Translations under genes and position numbers: made by a program | Assembly (NCBI GenBank): GCA_013815575.1 | Contig: JACDFX010000188.1 | Span: 1 to 5,129 of the forward strand | DNA: 5,129 bases | Direction: 5' to 3' | From: Rubrobacter sp. | Lineage (GTDB): Bacteria > Actinomycetota > Rubrobacteria > Rubrobacterales > Rubrobacteraceae | In this document: in pieces, positions 1 through 4,756 of the stretch | Numbering within the stretch: position 1 is the first letter of the stretch | How the letters are laid out: each line of letters starts with the position of its first letter | The notes under the pieces: model-generated | Seen by the model: the letters and a program-made list of their open reading frames with translations, nothing else | Told to the model about the DNA's origin: nothing | Databases searched by the model: none

Positions 1-119
1 ACGTAGTACGGGTCCTTGATGGAGCCGTCGGGCAGGCGCAGCCGGTCTGAGCGGAGGTTGAAGTAGGGGGTCTCCAGAAGCCGCTCGCGGCCGAGGCACT
101 CCCAGGCGCCTTCAGCCAA
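1..119 (-). CDS. NUDIX hydrolase, N-terminal part (clipped by the left edge)
   Basis: Translating the minus strand from a TTG at 119-117 gives 39 codons reading MAEGAWECLGRERLLETPYF and then NLRSDRLRLPDGSIKDPYYV, which runs off the window. The pattern of a short strand, an 'ETPYFNLRSDRLRLPDG' segment and 'DPYYV' is typical of the N-terminal beta-strands of NUDIX hydrolases of the ADP-ribose pyrophosphatase / nucleotide-sugar type. The catalytic Nudix box (GX5EX7REUXEEXGU) would lie outside the window, so activity cannot be judged. The start is supported by a GAGG about six bases upstream (minus strand). No ATG or GTG lies in frame just upstream. The TTG overlaps the TGA stop of the upstream receiver-like gene by eight bases, indicating co-transcription and probable translational coupling. 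The family assignment rests on 39 residues only. Confidence 0.72.
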   Translation of the reverse strand, partial: MAEGAWECLGRERLLETPYFNLRSDRLRLPDGSIKDPYY

Positions 120-507
120 CGCCGGCCTCGTCCACCGTGTCGTCGGCCTCGCCTTCGGCCAGGACCTTCGGCAGGTCCCTCGTGAAGGCGCTGCGGGCCA
201 TGACGCGGTCGCAGCCTGCCTCCTTCGCCGCGACCGCGAGGTCCTTCTGGACGTGGGAGAGGAAGCCGACCGTTTTTACGCCCCTCGTCGCGTCTTCGGA
301 CTTTACGGTCTGGAGAAGCTTCAGGGGTTCGAAGCGGGAGGAGTTGAGGTCCAGGATCAGGAGGTCCGGGGGGGAGTTCCTGAGGACATCTTCCAGCTTC
401 GTCGGGCTGCGGGGGAAGGAGGCCTCGACACCGAGCTGGGTGGCGGTCTCGGAGATCTTGCTCCGGAACAGCAGGTCTTCTACGGCCGCGACTACTCTTC
501 TCGCCAA
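112..507 (-). CDS. Stand-alone response-regulator receiver-like protein
   Basis: A 131-residue protein when started at TTG 507-505. The reading frame stays open to 813, but that extension is antisense to the ABC gene and looks non-protein-like. A GGAGG lies ten bases upstream of the TTG. The fold pattern is that of a CheY-like receiver: an acidic pair E10/D11 after the first hydrophobic strand (RVVAAVEDL), the presumed phospho-acceptor D53 in 'LLILDLN', S84 in 'GFLSHV', and 'AGCDRVMARSAF' near residues 98-108, where the usual conserved Lys appears as Arg105. There is no output domain; the C-terminus is a short acidic tail. Proteins with 'FLSHV...AGCD.V..RSAF..LP' form a recognisable family of single-domain receivers in several phyla, as far as I recall. 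It may signal by protein contact, possibly without phosphorylation because of the Lys-to-Arg change (inference). It is the first gene of an operon with the overlapping NUDIX gene. Confidence 0.75.
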   Translation of the reverse strand: MARRVVAAVEDLLFRSKISETATQLGVEASFPRSPTKLEDVLRNSPPDLLILDLNSSRFEPLKLLQTVKSEDATRGVKTVGFLSHVQKDLAVAAKEAGCDRVMARSAFTRDLPKVLAEGEADDTVDEAGVG

Positions 508-511
508 AGTC

Positions 512-544
512 GGTATGCCTCCACGCCTCTTATTGGTATGCCTC
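512..544. repeat. 10-bp direct repeat, two copies 23 bp apart
   Basis: GGTATGCCTC occurs at 512-521 and again at 535-544 (GAGGCATACC on the minus strand), so the start-to-start distance is 23 bp, close to two helical turns. The left copy overlaps the presumed ribosome binding site of the receiver-like gene. The right copy lies just downstream of that gene's candidate -10, near the expected transcription start. It could be a paired binding site for a regulator, or simply a duplicated Shine-Dalgarno-like stretch. Confidence 0.4.
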
Positions 545-553
545 GCACATTCT

Positions 554-565
554 ACCCCGCGGGGT
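554..565. repeat. 12-bp perfect palindrome ACCCCGCGGGGT, operator candidate
   Basis: ACCCCGCGGGGT is its own reverse complement over all 12 bases. It sits in the spacer upstream of the minus-strand TAGAAT and upstream of the plus-strand TATCCT, where a bound dimeric regulator could affect both divergent transcripts. In G+C-rich DNA such a palindrome can also arise by chance, so the regulatory role is inferred from position only. Confidence 0.4.
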
Positions 566-570
566 TGCGG

Positions 571-576
571 TATCCT
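571..576 (+). promoter_or_regulatory. Candidate -10 element giving a leaderless ABC transcript
   Basis: TATCCT is followed by exactly six bases and then the GTG start at 583, the geometry expected when transcription begins at the first base of the start codon. The sequence before the GTG lacks a purine-rich ribosome binding site. Leaderless mRNAs are common in actinobacteria. The -35 position (around 548-553) does not match TTGACA. Confidence 0.4.
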
Positions 577-582
577 ATCTGA

Positions 583-2403
583 GTGAAAAGATTGACCGAA
601 GCCCGCGCCGGACTGCGGCGCACGAGAGAGACGCTCTCCAACTTCACGCCGTTCCTGAAGACCCGCCGCAAGGGCTTGCTCCTCGCCCTGTTCGTGCTCC
701 TTCTCGAGACCGGGACGAGCCTGGCCCAGCCGTGGCCGCTCGCCGTTACGATCGACTACGTGCTGGCCGAGAACAGCAAACCTCCGCCCGCCTTTTTGCC
801 CGGGTTTTTGCAAGACAAGGCGGCTCTGCTCGCCGCCATAGCGTTCCTTATAGTGCTCATCTTCACGCTCACCCGAACCGTGGCCTCGTTCCGGCGTTTT
901 CTCTTGCAGAAGCTAGGGCAGGAGACCGTCTTCGACATGCGCGAGGCGCTGTACGCGAAGGTCCACGCCCTCGGCCTCGACTACCACGGCAAGAAGAGGA
1001 CCGGCGACACCATCACGCGGGTAACGAGCGACGTCAAGGAGGTCCGCACCCTGCTCGTGGACTCCGTGGTGGAGGTGCTGTCCTCATTCATGATCCTGCT
1101 CGGGATGCTCGTCGTGATGCTCTGGCTGGACTGGCAGCTCACCCTGCTAGCCTTGATCACCGTCCCGTTCCTCTTCCTGGCGGTTACCCGATACCGGCGG
1201 GCGCTGGTCGAGAGGATGCGGGTCGTCCGGACGAAGGAGGGCATCATAGCGAGCGTGATGCAGGAGGCCATAACCGGCATCCGGGCCGTCAAGCTCTTCG
1301 CCCGCGAGAGCGACGAGATGGAGCGCTTTCGCAAGGAGAGTCGCGAGTCCCTGAGCGCCAGCGTGGACAGCGCCGTCATAGAGGCCAAGTTCAGCACCGT
1401 CCTCGGCGTCGTCGGCGGCATCGGCACCGCGCTGGTCGTGTACTTCGGCGCGAGGCAGGTGCTCTCCGGAAGCCTCTCTCTAGGCGACCTGACCGTCTTC
1501 ATAGCCTACCTCGCCCTCTTCCTCTCGCCGCTGTGGGCGTTGAGCCGGCAGGTCAACCAGATCGGCAAATCCCTTGTCTCCGGCGAGCGCATCATAGAGC
1601 TCCTGAACGCCGAACCGACCGTCAAGGACGAGCCCGGCGCCGTCCCAGCACCTCCTTTCGACGGCCGCGTCGCCTTCGAGGACGTTCGTTTCTCCTACGA
1701 AGACGAGGCCGGGGAGGTCCTGCGGGGCGTGGATTTCGAAGTGGAGGCCGGAAGCCGCGTCGCCCTCGTTGGTGTCAGCGGCGCCGGGAAGACAACCGTG
1801 ACTGCCCTCATCGCCCGCCTCTACGACCCGCAGGAGGGAAGGGTCCTGGTAGACGGGCGGGACATAAAAGAGTTCACGCTAAAGTCTCTGAGGGATGAGA
1901 TCACCTTCGTCCCCCAGGACCCGATGCTCTTCCGGGCCACGGTCGCCGAAAACATCTCCTACGGCAAGCCCGGCGCGGGCCGGGAGGAGATAGAGGAGGT
2001 CGCCAGCCTCGCCGGCGCCGACGACTTCGTCCGGGAGATGCCCGAGGGCTACGACACGGTGCTCTCCGAGCGCGGCGAGAGCCTGTCGGGGGGGCAGCGC
2101 CAGCGTATCTCCATCGCCCGGGCGATGCTTCGCGACACCCCTATCCTGATCCTGGACGAGCCCCAGTCCGGCCTCGACGCCGAGGCGGCGAACGCGGTCG
2201 AGGAGAGCTGGCGGGCGCTAACCGCGGGCAGGACCACCTTCGTTATCGCCCACGAGCTCAGGCTCGTCAGGAACGTGGATCAGATCCTGGTCCTCGAAGA
2301 GGGCCACGTCGCCGAGGCAGGAACCCACGAGGACCTCGCCTCCTCCGGCGGCCTCTACGCGAGGCTCCTCTCCCTCCAGGAACGCGACCCCGTCCAGCCG
2401 TAG
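583..2403 (+). CDS. ABC exporter half-transporter, fused permease and ATPase (MsbA/MdlB type)
   Basis: A complete 606-residue type IV ABC exporter half-transporter, the usual length for the family. Residues about 30-320 form the six-helix domain, with helices near 30-48, 80-98, 163-181, 183-201, 271-289 and 300-316. The nucleotide-binding domain follows: A-loop Y372, Walker A GVSGAGKTT (397-405), Q-loop Q445, signature LSGGQ (501-505), Walker B ILILD (521-525) with catalytic E526, D-loop SGLD (529-532) and H-loop H557. All catalytic residues are intact, so it should hydrolyse ATP as a dimer in the membrane and export a lipid, drug or peptide; the substrate cannot be told. No second half-transporter is adjacent, so a homodimer is likely. 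The GTG start is fixed because TGA (580-582) directly precedes it in frame. There is no Shine-Dalgarno, while TATCCT lies six bases upstream, suggesting leaderless mRNA. Confidence 0.95.
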   Translation: MKRLTEARAGLRRTRETLSNFTPFLKTRRKGLLLALFVLLLETGTSLAQPWPLAVTIDYVLAENSKPPPAFLPGFLQDKAALLAAIAFLIVLIFTLTRTVASFRRFLLQKLGQETVFDMREALYAKVHALGLDYHGKKRTGDTITRVTSDVKEVRTLLVDSVVEVLSSFMILLGMLVVMLWLDWQLTLLALITVPFLFLAVTRYRRALVERMRVVRTKEGIIASVMQEAITGIRAVKLFARESDEMERFRKESRESLSASVDSAVIEAKFSTVLGVVGGIGTALVVYFGARQVLSGSLSLGDLTVFIAYLALFLSPLWALSRQVNQIGKSLVSGERIIELLNAEPTVKDEPGAVPAPPFDGRVAFEDVRFSYEDEAGEVLRGVDFEVEAGSRVALVGVSGAGKTTVTALIARLYDPQEGRVLVDGRDIKEFTLKSLRDEITFVPQDPMLFRATVAENISYGKPGAGREEIEEVASLAGADDFVREMPEGYDTVLSERGESLSGGQRQRISIARAMLRDTPILILDEPQSGLDAEAANAVEESWRALTAGRTTFVIAHELRLVRNVDQILVLEEGHVAEAGTHEDLASSGGLYARLLSLQERDPVQP

Positions 2404-2415
2404 AGAGGAGAACCC

Positions 2416-2487
2416 CTGAAAGAACTGTTGATAATAAGCATTGTCCTTACCGCTGTGGCGGTATTTATCTACGTCTCGTTCGCGTAG
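2416..2487 (+). CDS. Tiny single-helix membrane protein (23 residues), CTG start
   Basis: Directly after the ABC stop, AGAGGAG (2404-2410) is a near-ideal ribosome binding site. Five bases later a CTG opens a 23-codon frame ending at TAG 2485-2487. The peptide starts (M)KELLIISIVL, continues TAVAVFIYVSFA, and is almost entirely a single hydrophobic helix with one Lys and one Glu at the N-terminus. This resembles known small membrane partners of transporters such as KdpF or AcrZ in size and style, but I see no sequence match to any named family. A TTG at 2428 is the only other plausible start, but it is 17 bases from the ribosome binding site. Its position 12 bases after the ABC gene suggests co-transcription and perhaps a role as an exporter subunit (inference). 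The rare CTG start is the main weakness. Confidence 0.5.
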   Translation: MKELLIISIVLTAVAVFIYVSFA

Positions 2488-2510
2488 GGTGCGTGGTGCT
2501 TCGCGCAATT

Positions 2511-2522
2511 CTGGCATGCCAG
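2511..2522. repeat. 12-bp perfect palindrome CTGGCATGCCAG, operator candidate
   Basis: CTGGCATGCCAG equals its reverse complement. Allowing one mismatched pair it extends to 18 bp (2508-2525). It lies in the 69-bp gap between the tiny membrane ORF and the next membrane gene, where it could be a regulator site for the downstream gene. No T-run follows, so it does not look like a terminator. I see no strong promoter hexamers next to it. Confidence 0.35.
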
Positions 2523-2556
2523 GATCTCCGGGCGGTATGAGCGTGGGACCAGGGCT

Positions 2557-2970
2557 ATGATCGGGCGCATGAAGACGAGTTGGCGGATCTTCGCGGCAGG
2601 CAGTCCGGGGCACCGCTTTAGAAAGCGGTACCGGCTCCGCCGGGGTCACAGGCCCGGCGGGTTCGACCTCGTAAGCCTTTCGCACCTCCTAGGCGGCGCG
2701 GCGCTCATCGCGTTGAGCGCCCTGTTGGGTTGGCTGCCTGTACTGGGCTGGGGGACCGCCGTCCTGGGATTGGGCATGATAGCCGGCGAGTTCTACCCCG
2801 CTGCGCGCTTGATGGACCGGCTGGAGGTAAGGGCCCGGAGGCACTTAGGACCGCTGGGACAGGCCTTCGCGAAGTTGCCCGCTTGGGCGCAACTCTCCGC
2901 CTCCTTGACGCTGGCGCTGGCGACCTTCGCGTTCGTGTACGGGCTCTACTCGCTCGCCCTCGCTGGCTAG
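2557..2970 (+). CDS. Small integral membrane protein, PGPGW-like
   Basis: A 137-residue protein. A basic N-terminal part (residues 1-36, with SWRIFAAGSPGHRFRKRYR) precedes a hydrophobic hairpin (about 43-59 and 61-77), a charged amphipathic stretch (AARLMDRLEVRARR, 82-95) and a last helix (about 112-134). The 'GWLPVLGWGTAVLGLGMIAGEFYPAARLMDRLE' arrangement recalls the small PGPGW / TIGR02611-type transmembrane proteins, in which a P-G-P-G-W turn links two helices; here the motif is degenerate (LPVLGWG). No enzymatic residues are visible and the function is unknown. ATG 2557 has AGGG only two bases upstream; an in-frame ATG at 2569 could be the true start, giving 133 residues. A seven-codon frame (MSVGPGL, 2537-2560) ends in an ATGA overlap with ATG 2557, which favours 2557 through coupling if that frame is translated. 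Confidence 0.72.
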   Translation: MIGRMKTSWRIFAAGSPGHRFRKRYRLRRGHRPGGFDLVSLSHLLGGAALIALSALLGWLPVLGWGTAVLGLGMIAGEFYPAARLMDRLEVRARRHLGPLGQAFAKLPAWAQLSASLTLALATFAFVYGLYSLALAG

Positions 2971-3050
2971 GGCCGCCTGCGCAAGCCTCCGGCCTCAACT
3001 TCTTCCCCGCCCCGAGGTTCTCGCGGGCCCAACACGGGCCGAAGGGTTCC

Positions 3051-3075
3051 GTTTGGCCGGGCGACGGATGGGTAA
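3051..3075 (+). promoter_or_regulatory. Stress-sigma (sigma-B/sigma-F type) promoter for the DUF2238-like gene
   Basis: GTTT (3051-3054), fifteen bases, then GGGTAA (3070-3075), followed by T. This matches the general-stress promoter pattern GTTT-N14-16-GGGTA(T/A) known from Bacillus sigma-B and actinobacterial sigma-F/sigma-B regulons. Transcription would start near 3082. The spacing is the same as in the candidate promoter of the CsbD gene on the other strand of this window. Confidence 0.6.
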
Positions 3076-3086
3076 TAGCCTGTGTG

Positions 3087-3101
3087 CCGGGTCTAACCCG
3101 G
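3087..3101 (+). other. Perfect 6-bp hairpin in the 5' leader
   Basis: CCGGGT (3087-3092) and ACCCGG (3096-3101) pair perfectly around a three-base loop. The hairpin begins about five bases after the predicted transcription start, so it would cap the 5' end of the leader RNA and could protect it from decay. No T-run follows, so it is not a good terminator. Confidence 0.4.
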
Positions 3102-3231
3102 ATGTCCATTCCTAGCATCAGACAGAAGAATTCCACGCGCGGACGCAACGGGTGCTGGCAACCCTGGAAAACGGGAAGCCCGGCTGCCCTCGTGGCGACC
3201 GAAACCGAACGGAAAGGACAGGCTGACAGAG

Positions 3232-3660
3232 ATGACTAAATGGTCGATAAAGCCGTCCCGTTTCGTGCTCGTGACGTTGACGGTCAGCCTTGCGTTCGAC
3301 CTATCTGGCATGATCTTCGGGCTCTTCTACGAGGGAATCTTCTACGATAACCTCGCACATTTTCTGACGTCCTTCGCCCTCGTGGCCCTCACCGCGGAAC
3401 TGGCCCAACAGCTTGGTGCTTTACCGTTGCTCGTCCCCGGCGGCCGGGCGCTGTTGGCTGGCGCGGTCGTCGGCCTCGTCGGAGGCGGCGCGTGGGAGGT
3501 CTTGGAGGTGGTCGCCGACTTCCTCTTCCCAGTGCTTATATACAATCCGCCGCTGGATACGGTCACAGACATGATTTTCGGCTCCCTCGGCGGCGCCTTC
3601 GGGGCATGGAGGACCACCGCCTACCTGAACCGCAAACCCTTCCGCAAAATGCTTCGGTGA
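3232..3660 (+). CDS. DUF2238/YjdF-like membrane protein
   Basis: A 142-residue protein with about four membrane helices (near 10-32, 42-58, 72-98 and 110-127). Polar residues within or next to the helices follow the DUF2238 (YjdF-like) pattern: 'YDNLAHF' with D39 and H43, 'WEVLEVVADF' with E89, E92 and D96, and 'DTVTDMIFGSLGGAFGAW' with D109 and D113. These Asp/Glu/His positions recall the VanZ-like small membrane families; whether they bind metal or have a catalytic role is unknown. It is shorter than E. coli YjdF (about 200 residues), apparently keeping the core. ATG 3232 is chosen because the sequence becomes protein-like there; AGG (3220-3222) lies nine bases upstream, with a purine-rich GGAAAGGA just before. 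The sigma-B-like promoter 160 bases upstream suggests induction under stress. It converges with the ZIP gene. Confidence 0.8.
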   Translation: MTKWSIKPSRFVLVTLTVSLAFDLSGMIFGLFYEGIFYDNLAHFLTSFALVALTAELAQQLGALPLLVPGGRALLAGAVVGLVGGGAWEVLEVVADFLFPVLIYNPPLDTVTDMIFGSLGGAFGAWRTTAYLNRKPFRKMLR

Positions 3661-3735
3661 GGCTTGGTGCAGAAACGAGCGCCTTATCTCGAGTCTTGGT
3701 CGGTCCGATCGCGGGCCGCAGGATCCTCCCCGGAT
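3661..3735. other. Convergent intergenic gap without a clear terminator
   Basis: Seventy-five bases separate the DUF2238-like stop from the ZIP stop. The best plus-strand hairpin is GGTGC (3666-3670) with GCGCC (3679-3683), five pairs including one G-U, followed by TTATCT. This is a weak candidate. No T-rich hairpin is visible for the minus strand. Confidence 0.35.
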
Positions 3736-4449
3736 CTAATGCACCAGCATCTCGATCACGAACACCAGGATAAAGCCGGAGAAGAGCACGAGGGTGTGCC
3801 AGGGTGTCTCGGGGACGTTGCGCACCCCCACCAGCAACTCCTCGGTGACTAGGTACAAGAGCGCGATAGACCCGAACGCCAGAACCGCCGTCACCACGGA
3901 CTCCGAGGCCCCGCCGAGGATGAGGACGCCCGCCACGGAGCCAACCATGACGAGCACGCCAAGCCCCGCTCCCACGGCGAGCGTCCATCGACCCGGCCTC
4001 CCCGACGCGCCGACCGCCGCCGAGGCGCTCAAGCCCAGGAAGAAGAGTTCGATGGCCAGGGCGCCCGCGAGCAGCGCGCCCGCCCCTCCGCCGACCACGA
4101 ACCCGAGGCCGATCACGAACCCGTCCACGAGCGTGTCCACCCCCGCCGTCACCACCAGGCTCGCCCCGCCCCCGTGCCCCCCGCCAGCGTGGCTCGCCAG
4201 CTTGATGCCGAGCATCAGGCCGAGGCCGAGCACGAACCCCACCACCGCCGCGAGCACGTGCTGCTGCCTCGAAACCACGTCCGAGAGCAACTCCCCGATA
4301 ACAGCGGCGAGCACGATCCCGGCCGCGAAGTGCTGGATGTAGCTCCTCGCCCCAGGGCCCGGGGTCCAGAACGAGGCCACGACGCCGCTCGCCACCGCTG
4401 TCGCCAGGGGTATCAGGGTGAAGAGCAGGGCCTGCTGGAGCACGCTCAA
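3736..4449 (-). CDS. ZIP-family metal transporter with non-canonical metal-site motifs
   Basis: A 237-residue polytopic membrane protein (about eight helices) with the ZIP layout: a first helix, then 'YIQHFAAGIVLAAVIGELLSD' (38-57), a His/Gly-rich loop HAGGGHGGG (87-95) after the third helix, and a C-terminal helix bundle. It should move divalent metal (zinc, iron or manganese) across the membrane. The hallmark helix-4 'HNxPEG' is replaced by 'VDTLVDG' (D105, D109), and the helix-5 'HEIPEG' by 'IELFFLG' (E134), so the binuclear centre would be acidic and His-free. The annotated first codon is TTG (4449-4447), only two bases after GGGGG. GTG 4443-4441, eight bases from it, is a better-spaced start. 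An ATG at 4481, one base out of frame, overlaps the upstream gene's stop. It lies 28 bases after the lmo0937-like gene, so they are probably co-transcribed. Confidence 0.8.
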   Translation of the reverse strand: MSVLQQALLFTLIPLATAVASGVVASFWTPGPGARSYIQHFAAGIVLAAVIGELLSDVVSRQQHVLAAVVGFVLGLGLMLGIKLASHAGGGHGGGASLVVTAGVDTLVDGFVIGLGFVVGGGAGALLAGALAIELFFLGLSASAAVGASGRPGRWTLAVGAGLGVLVMVGSVAGVLILGGASESVVTAVLAFGSIALLYLVTEELLVGVRNVPETPWHTLVLFSGFILVFVIEMLVH

Positions 4450-4481
4450 GACCCCCGAACCACGCTTTTTTCGGTGCTCAT
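4446..4481 (-). other. 11-residue coupled mini-frame before ZIP, with an A6 run
   Basis: ATG 4481-4479 overlaps the lmo0937-like stop as ATGA and opens MSTEKSVVRGS, stopping at TGA 4448-4446, which itself overlaps the ZIP TTG. The frame crosses six consecutive A residues (4471-4466). If one further A were present, or if the polymerase or ribosome slipped there, the ATG would read straight into ZIP as MSTEKKRGSGVLSVLQQ, a natural-looking N-terminus. It may therefore be the true ZIP start disrupted by an indel, a slippage site, or a small leader peptide. Confidence 0.35.
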
Positions 4482-4642
4482 ATTCTGCGCGCCGCCCCGG
4501 CCTTGATCACGTTGTAAACGATCACCACGACGGCCGCGACGAGCAGGAGGTGAAACAGGGCGCCGGCTATGCCGAAGATCAGCTCCGTTAGCACCCACAA
4601 CGCCAGCAGCAAGATAACAACGGCCCAGAGAAGGCCCGCCAC
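4478..4642 (-). CDS. lmo0937-like small two-helix membrane protein
   Basis: The minus strand encodes 54 residues from GTG 4642-4640 to TGA 4480-4478. The protein begins MAGLLWAVVILLLALWVLTE and continues with LIFGIAGALFHLLLVAAVVV and a short basic tail ending KAGAARRI. Two hydrophobic helices (about 3-19 and 28-46) are joined by a short turn around 'GIAGALFH'. This is the hallmark of the widespread lmo0937 family (DUF5670-like), whose members are about 50 residues, often near stress genes, with unknown function. The ribosome binding site AGGGG is six bases before the GTG. Its stop overlaps an ATG (ATGA), and the ZIP gene follows within 30-40 bases. The CsbD gene lies upstream on the same strand, separated by a terminator, so read-through could also supply transcripts. 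Confidence 0.8.
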   Translation of the reverse strand: MAGLLWAVVILLLALWVLTELIFGIAGALFHLLLVAAVVVIVYNVIKAGAARRI

Positions 4643-4672
4643 GTAGTACCCCTTTCGGTCAGGTAGGAGATC

Positions 4673-4683
4673 GGGGAAACCCC
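4673..4683. repeat. Short inverted repeat GGGGAAACCCC upstream of the lmo0937-like gene
   Basis: Four G and four C flank AAA (4673-4683; GGGGTTTCCCC on the minus strand). It lies 31 bases upstream of the GTG start of the lmo0937-like gene and just after the CsbD terminator. It may be a hairpin in the leader of that gene or part of an operator. No clear promoter hexamers were found around it. Confidence 0.3.
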
Positions 4684-4695
4684 ATAAGGACAGCG

Positions 4696-4731
4696 AAAAA
4701 AGCCGGGATCCACGGATATGGAGACCCGGCC
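4696..4731 (-). terminator. Intrinsic terminator after the CsbD-like gene
   Basis: Read on the minus strand, GCCGGG (4730-4725) pairs with CCCGGC (4707-4702) and TCCA (4722-4719) with TGGA (4712-4709). A small asymmetric internal loop separates the two stems, and the end loop is six bases (TATCCG). Six T residues follow immediately (4701-4696). It begins 26 bases after the CsbD stop, which is classic placement and architecture for Rho-independent termination. Confidence 0.85.
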
Positions 4732-4756
4732 TTTCACGACTATCGGTGTTTCGCGG

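Larger units (their letters stand above)
508..582. promoter_or_regulatory. Divergent intergenic promoter region
   Basis: This 75-bp space separates the minus-strand receiver/NUDIX operon from the plus-strand ABC gene, so it must hold both promoters unless these lie inside genes. On the minus strand, TAGAAT at 554-549 is a good -10 hexamer; the matching -35 (around 577-572, TAGGAT) is poor. On the plus strand, TATCCT at 571-576 is a possible -10 placed six bases before the GTG start, with no recognisable -35. The perfect palindrome 554-565 lies between the two candidate -10 elements. Hexamer matches are from eye only. Confidence 0.5.
2971..3231 (+). other. Non-coding leader between two membrane genes
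   Basis: These 261 bases hold no convincing gene. A frame stays open across them, but it is the continuation of an out-of-frame shadow of the preceding gene and its translation looks random. The region carries the stress-type promoter at 3051-3075, so the DUF2238-like mRNA would have a leader of about 150 bases. Within it are several short hairpins: CCGGGT-CTA-ACCCGG (3087-3101), GGGT/ACCC (3150-3153 with 3161-3164) and CGGG-AAG-CCCG (3172-3182). I could not match the leader to a known riboswitch class. Partial likenesses to cobalamin and SAM-type motifs do not extend to their invariant boxes. Confidence 0.5.

Noticed and set aside
137..586. Plus-strand open frames at 137-586 and 253-582 antisense to the receiver-like gene
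   Set aside because: Their translations are low-complexity and unlike proteins, while the minus-strand frame shows a coherent receiver fold with a ribosome binding site.
508..813. N-terminal extension of the receiver-like frame up to 813
   Set aside because: It is antisense to the ABC start, lacks protein character and would cross the divergent promoter region; the TTG at 507 has a good GGAGG upstream.
732..1898. 388-residue plus-strand frame inside the ABC gene
   Set aside because: Arg/Pro/His-rich translation typical of a shifted frame of a high-G+C gene; the ABC frame has all motifs.
2971..3030. Possible c-di-GMP riboswitch (GCGCAAGCCTCCGGCCT)
   Set aside because: Only one arm resembles the class, it starts at the stop codon of the preceding gene, and the partner helix is missing.
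3131..3215. Possible cobalamin or SAM-type riboswitch
   Set aside because: Fragments such as GGGAAGCC and CTGGCAACCC look suggestive, but the invariant boxes and overall helix order of those classes are not present.
2705..3239. Open frames crossing 2971-3231 on both strands
   Set aside because: Continuations of shadows of the PGPGW-like gene, with no domain, no start signal and repetitive Arg/Pro/Ala composition.
3666..3690. Plus-strand terminator after the DUF2238-like gene
   Set aside because: The stem has only five pairs including a G-U and the T-run is interrupted; too weak to call.
3794..4506. Plus-strand frames opposite the ZIP and lmo0937-like genes
   Set aside because: Thr/Pro/Ser-rich shadows; the minus strand encodes coherent membrane proteins.
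4646..4651. GGGTAC on the minus strand as a third sigma-B-type -10
   Set aside because: No GTTT at 14-16 bases upstream (the nearest is 25 away), and the GGGG serves as ribosome binding site of the lmo0937-like gene.
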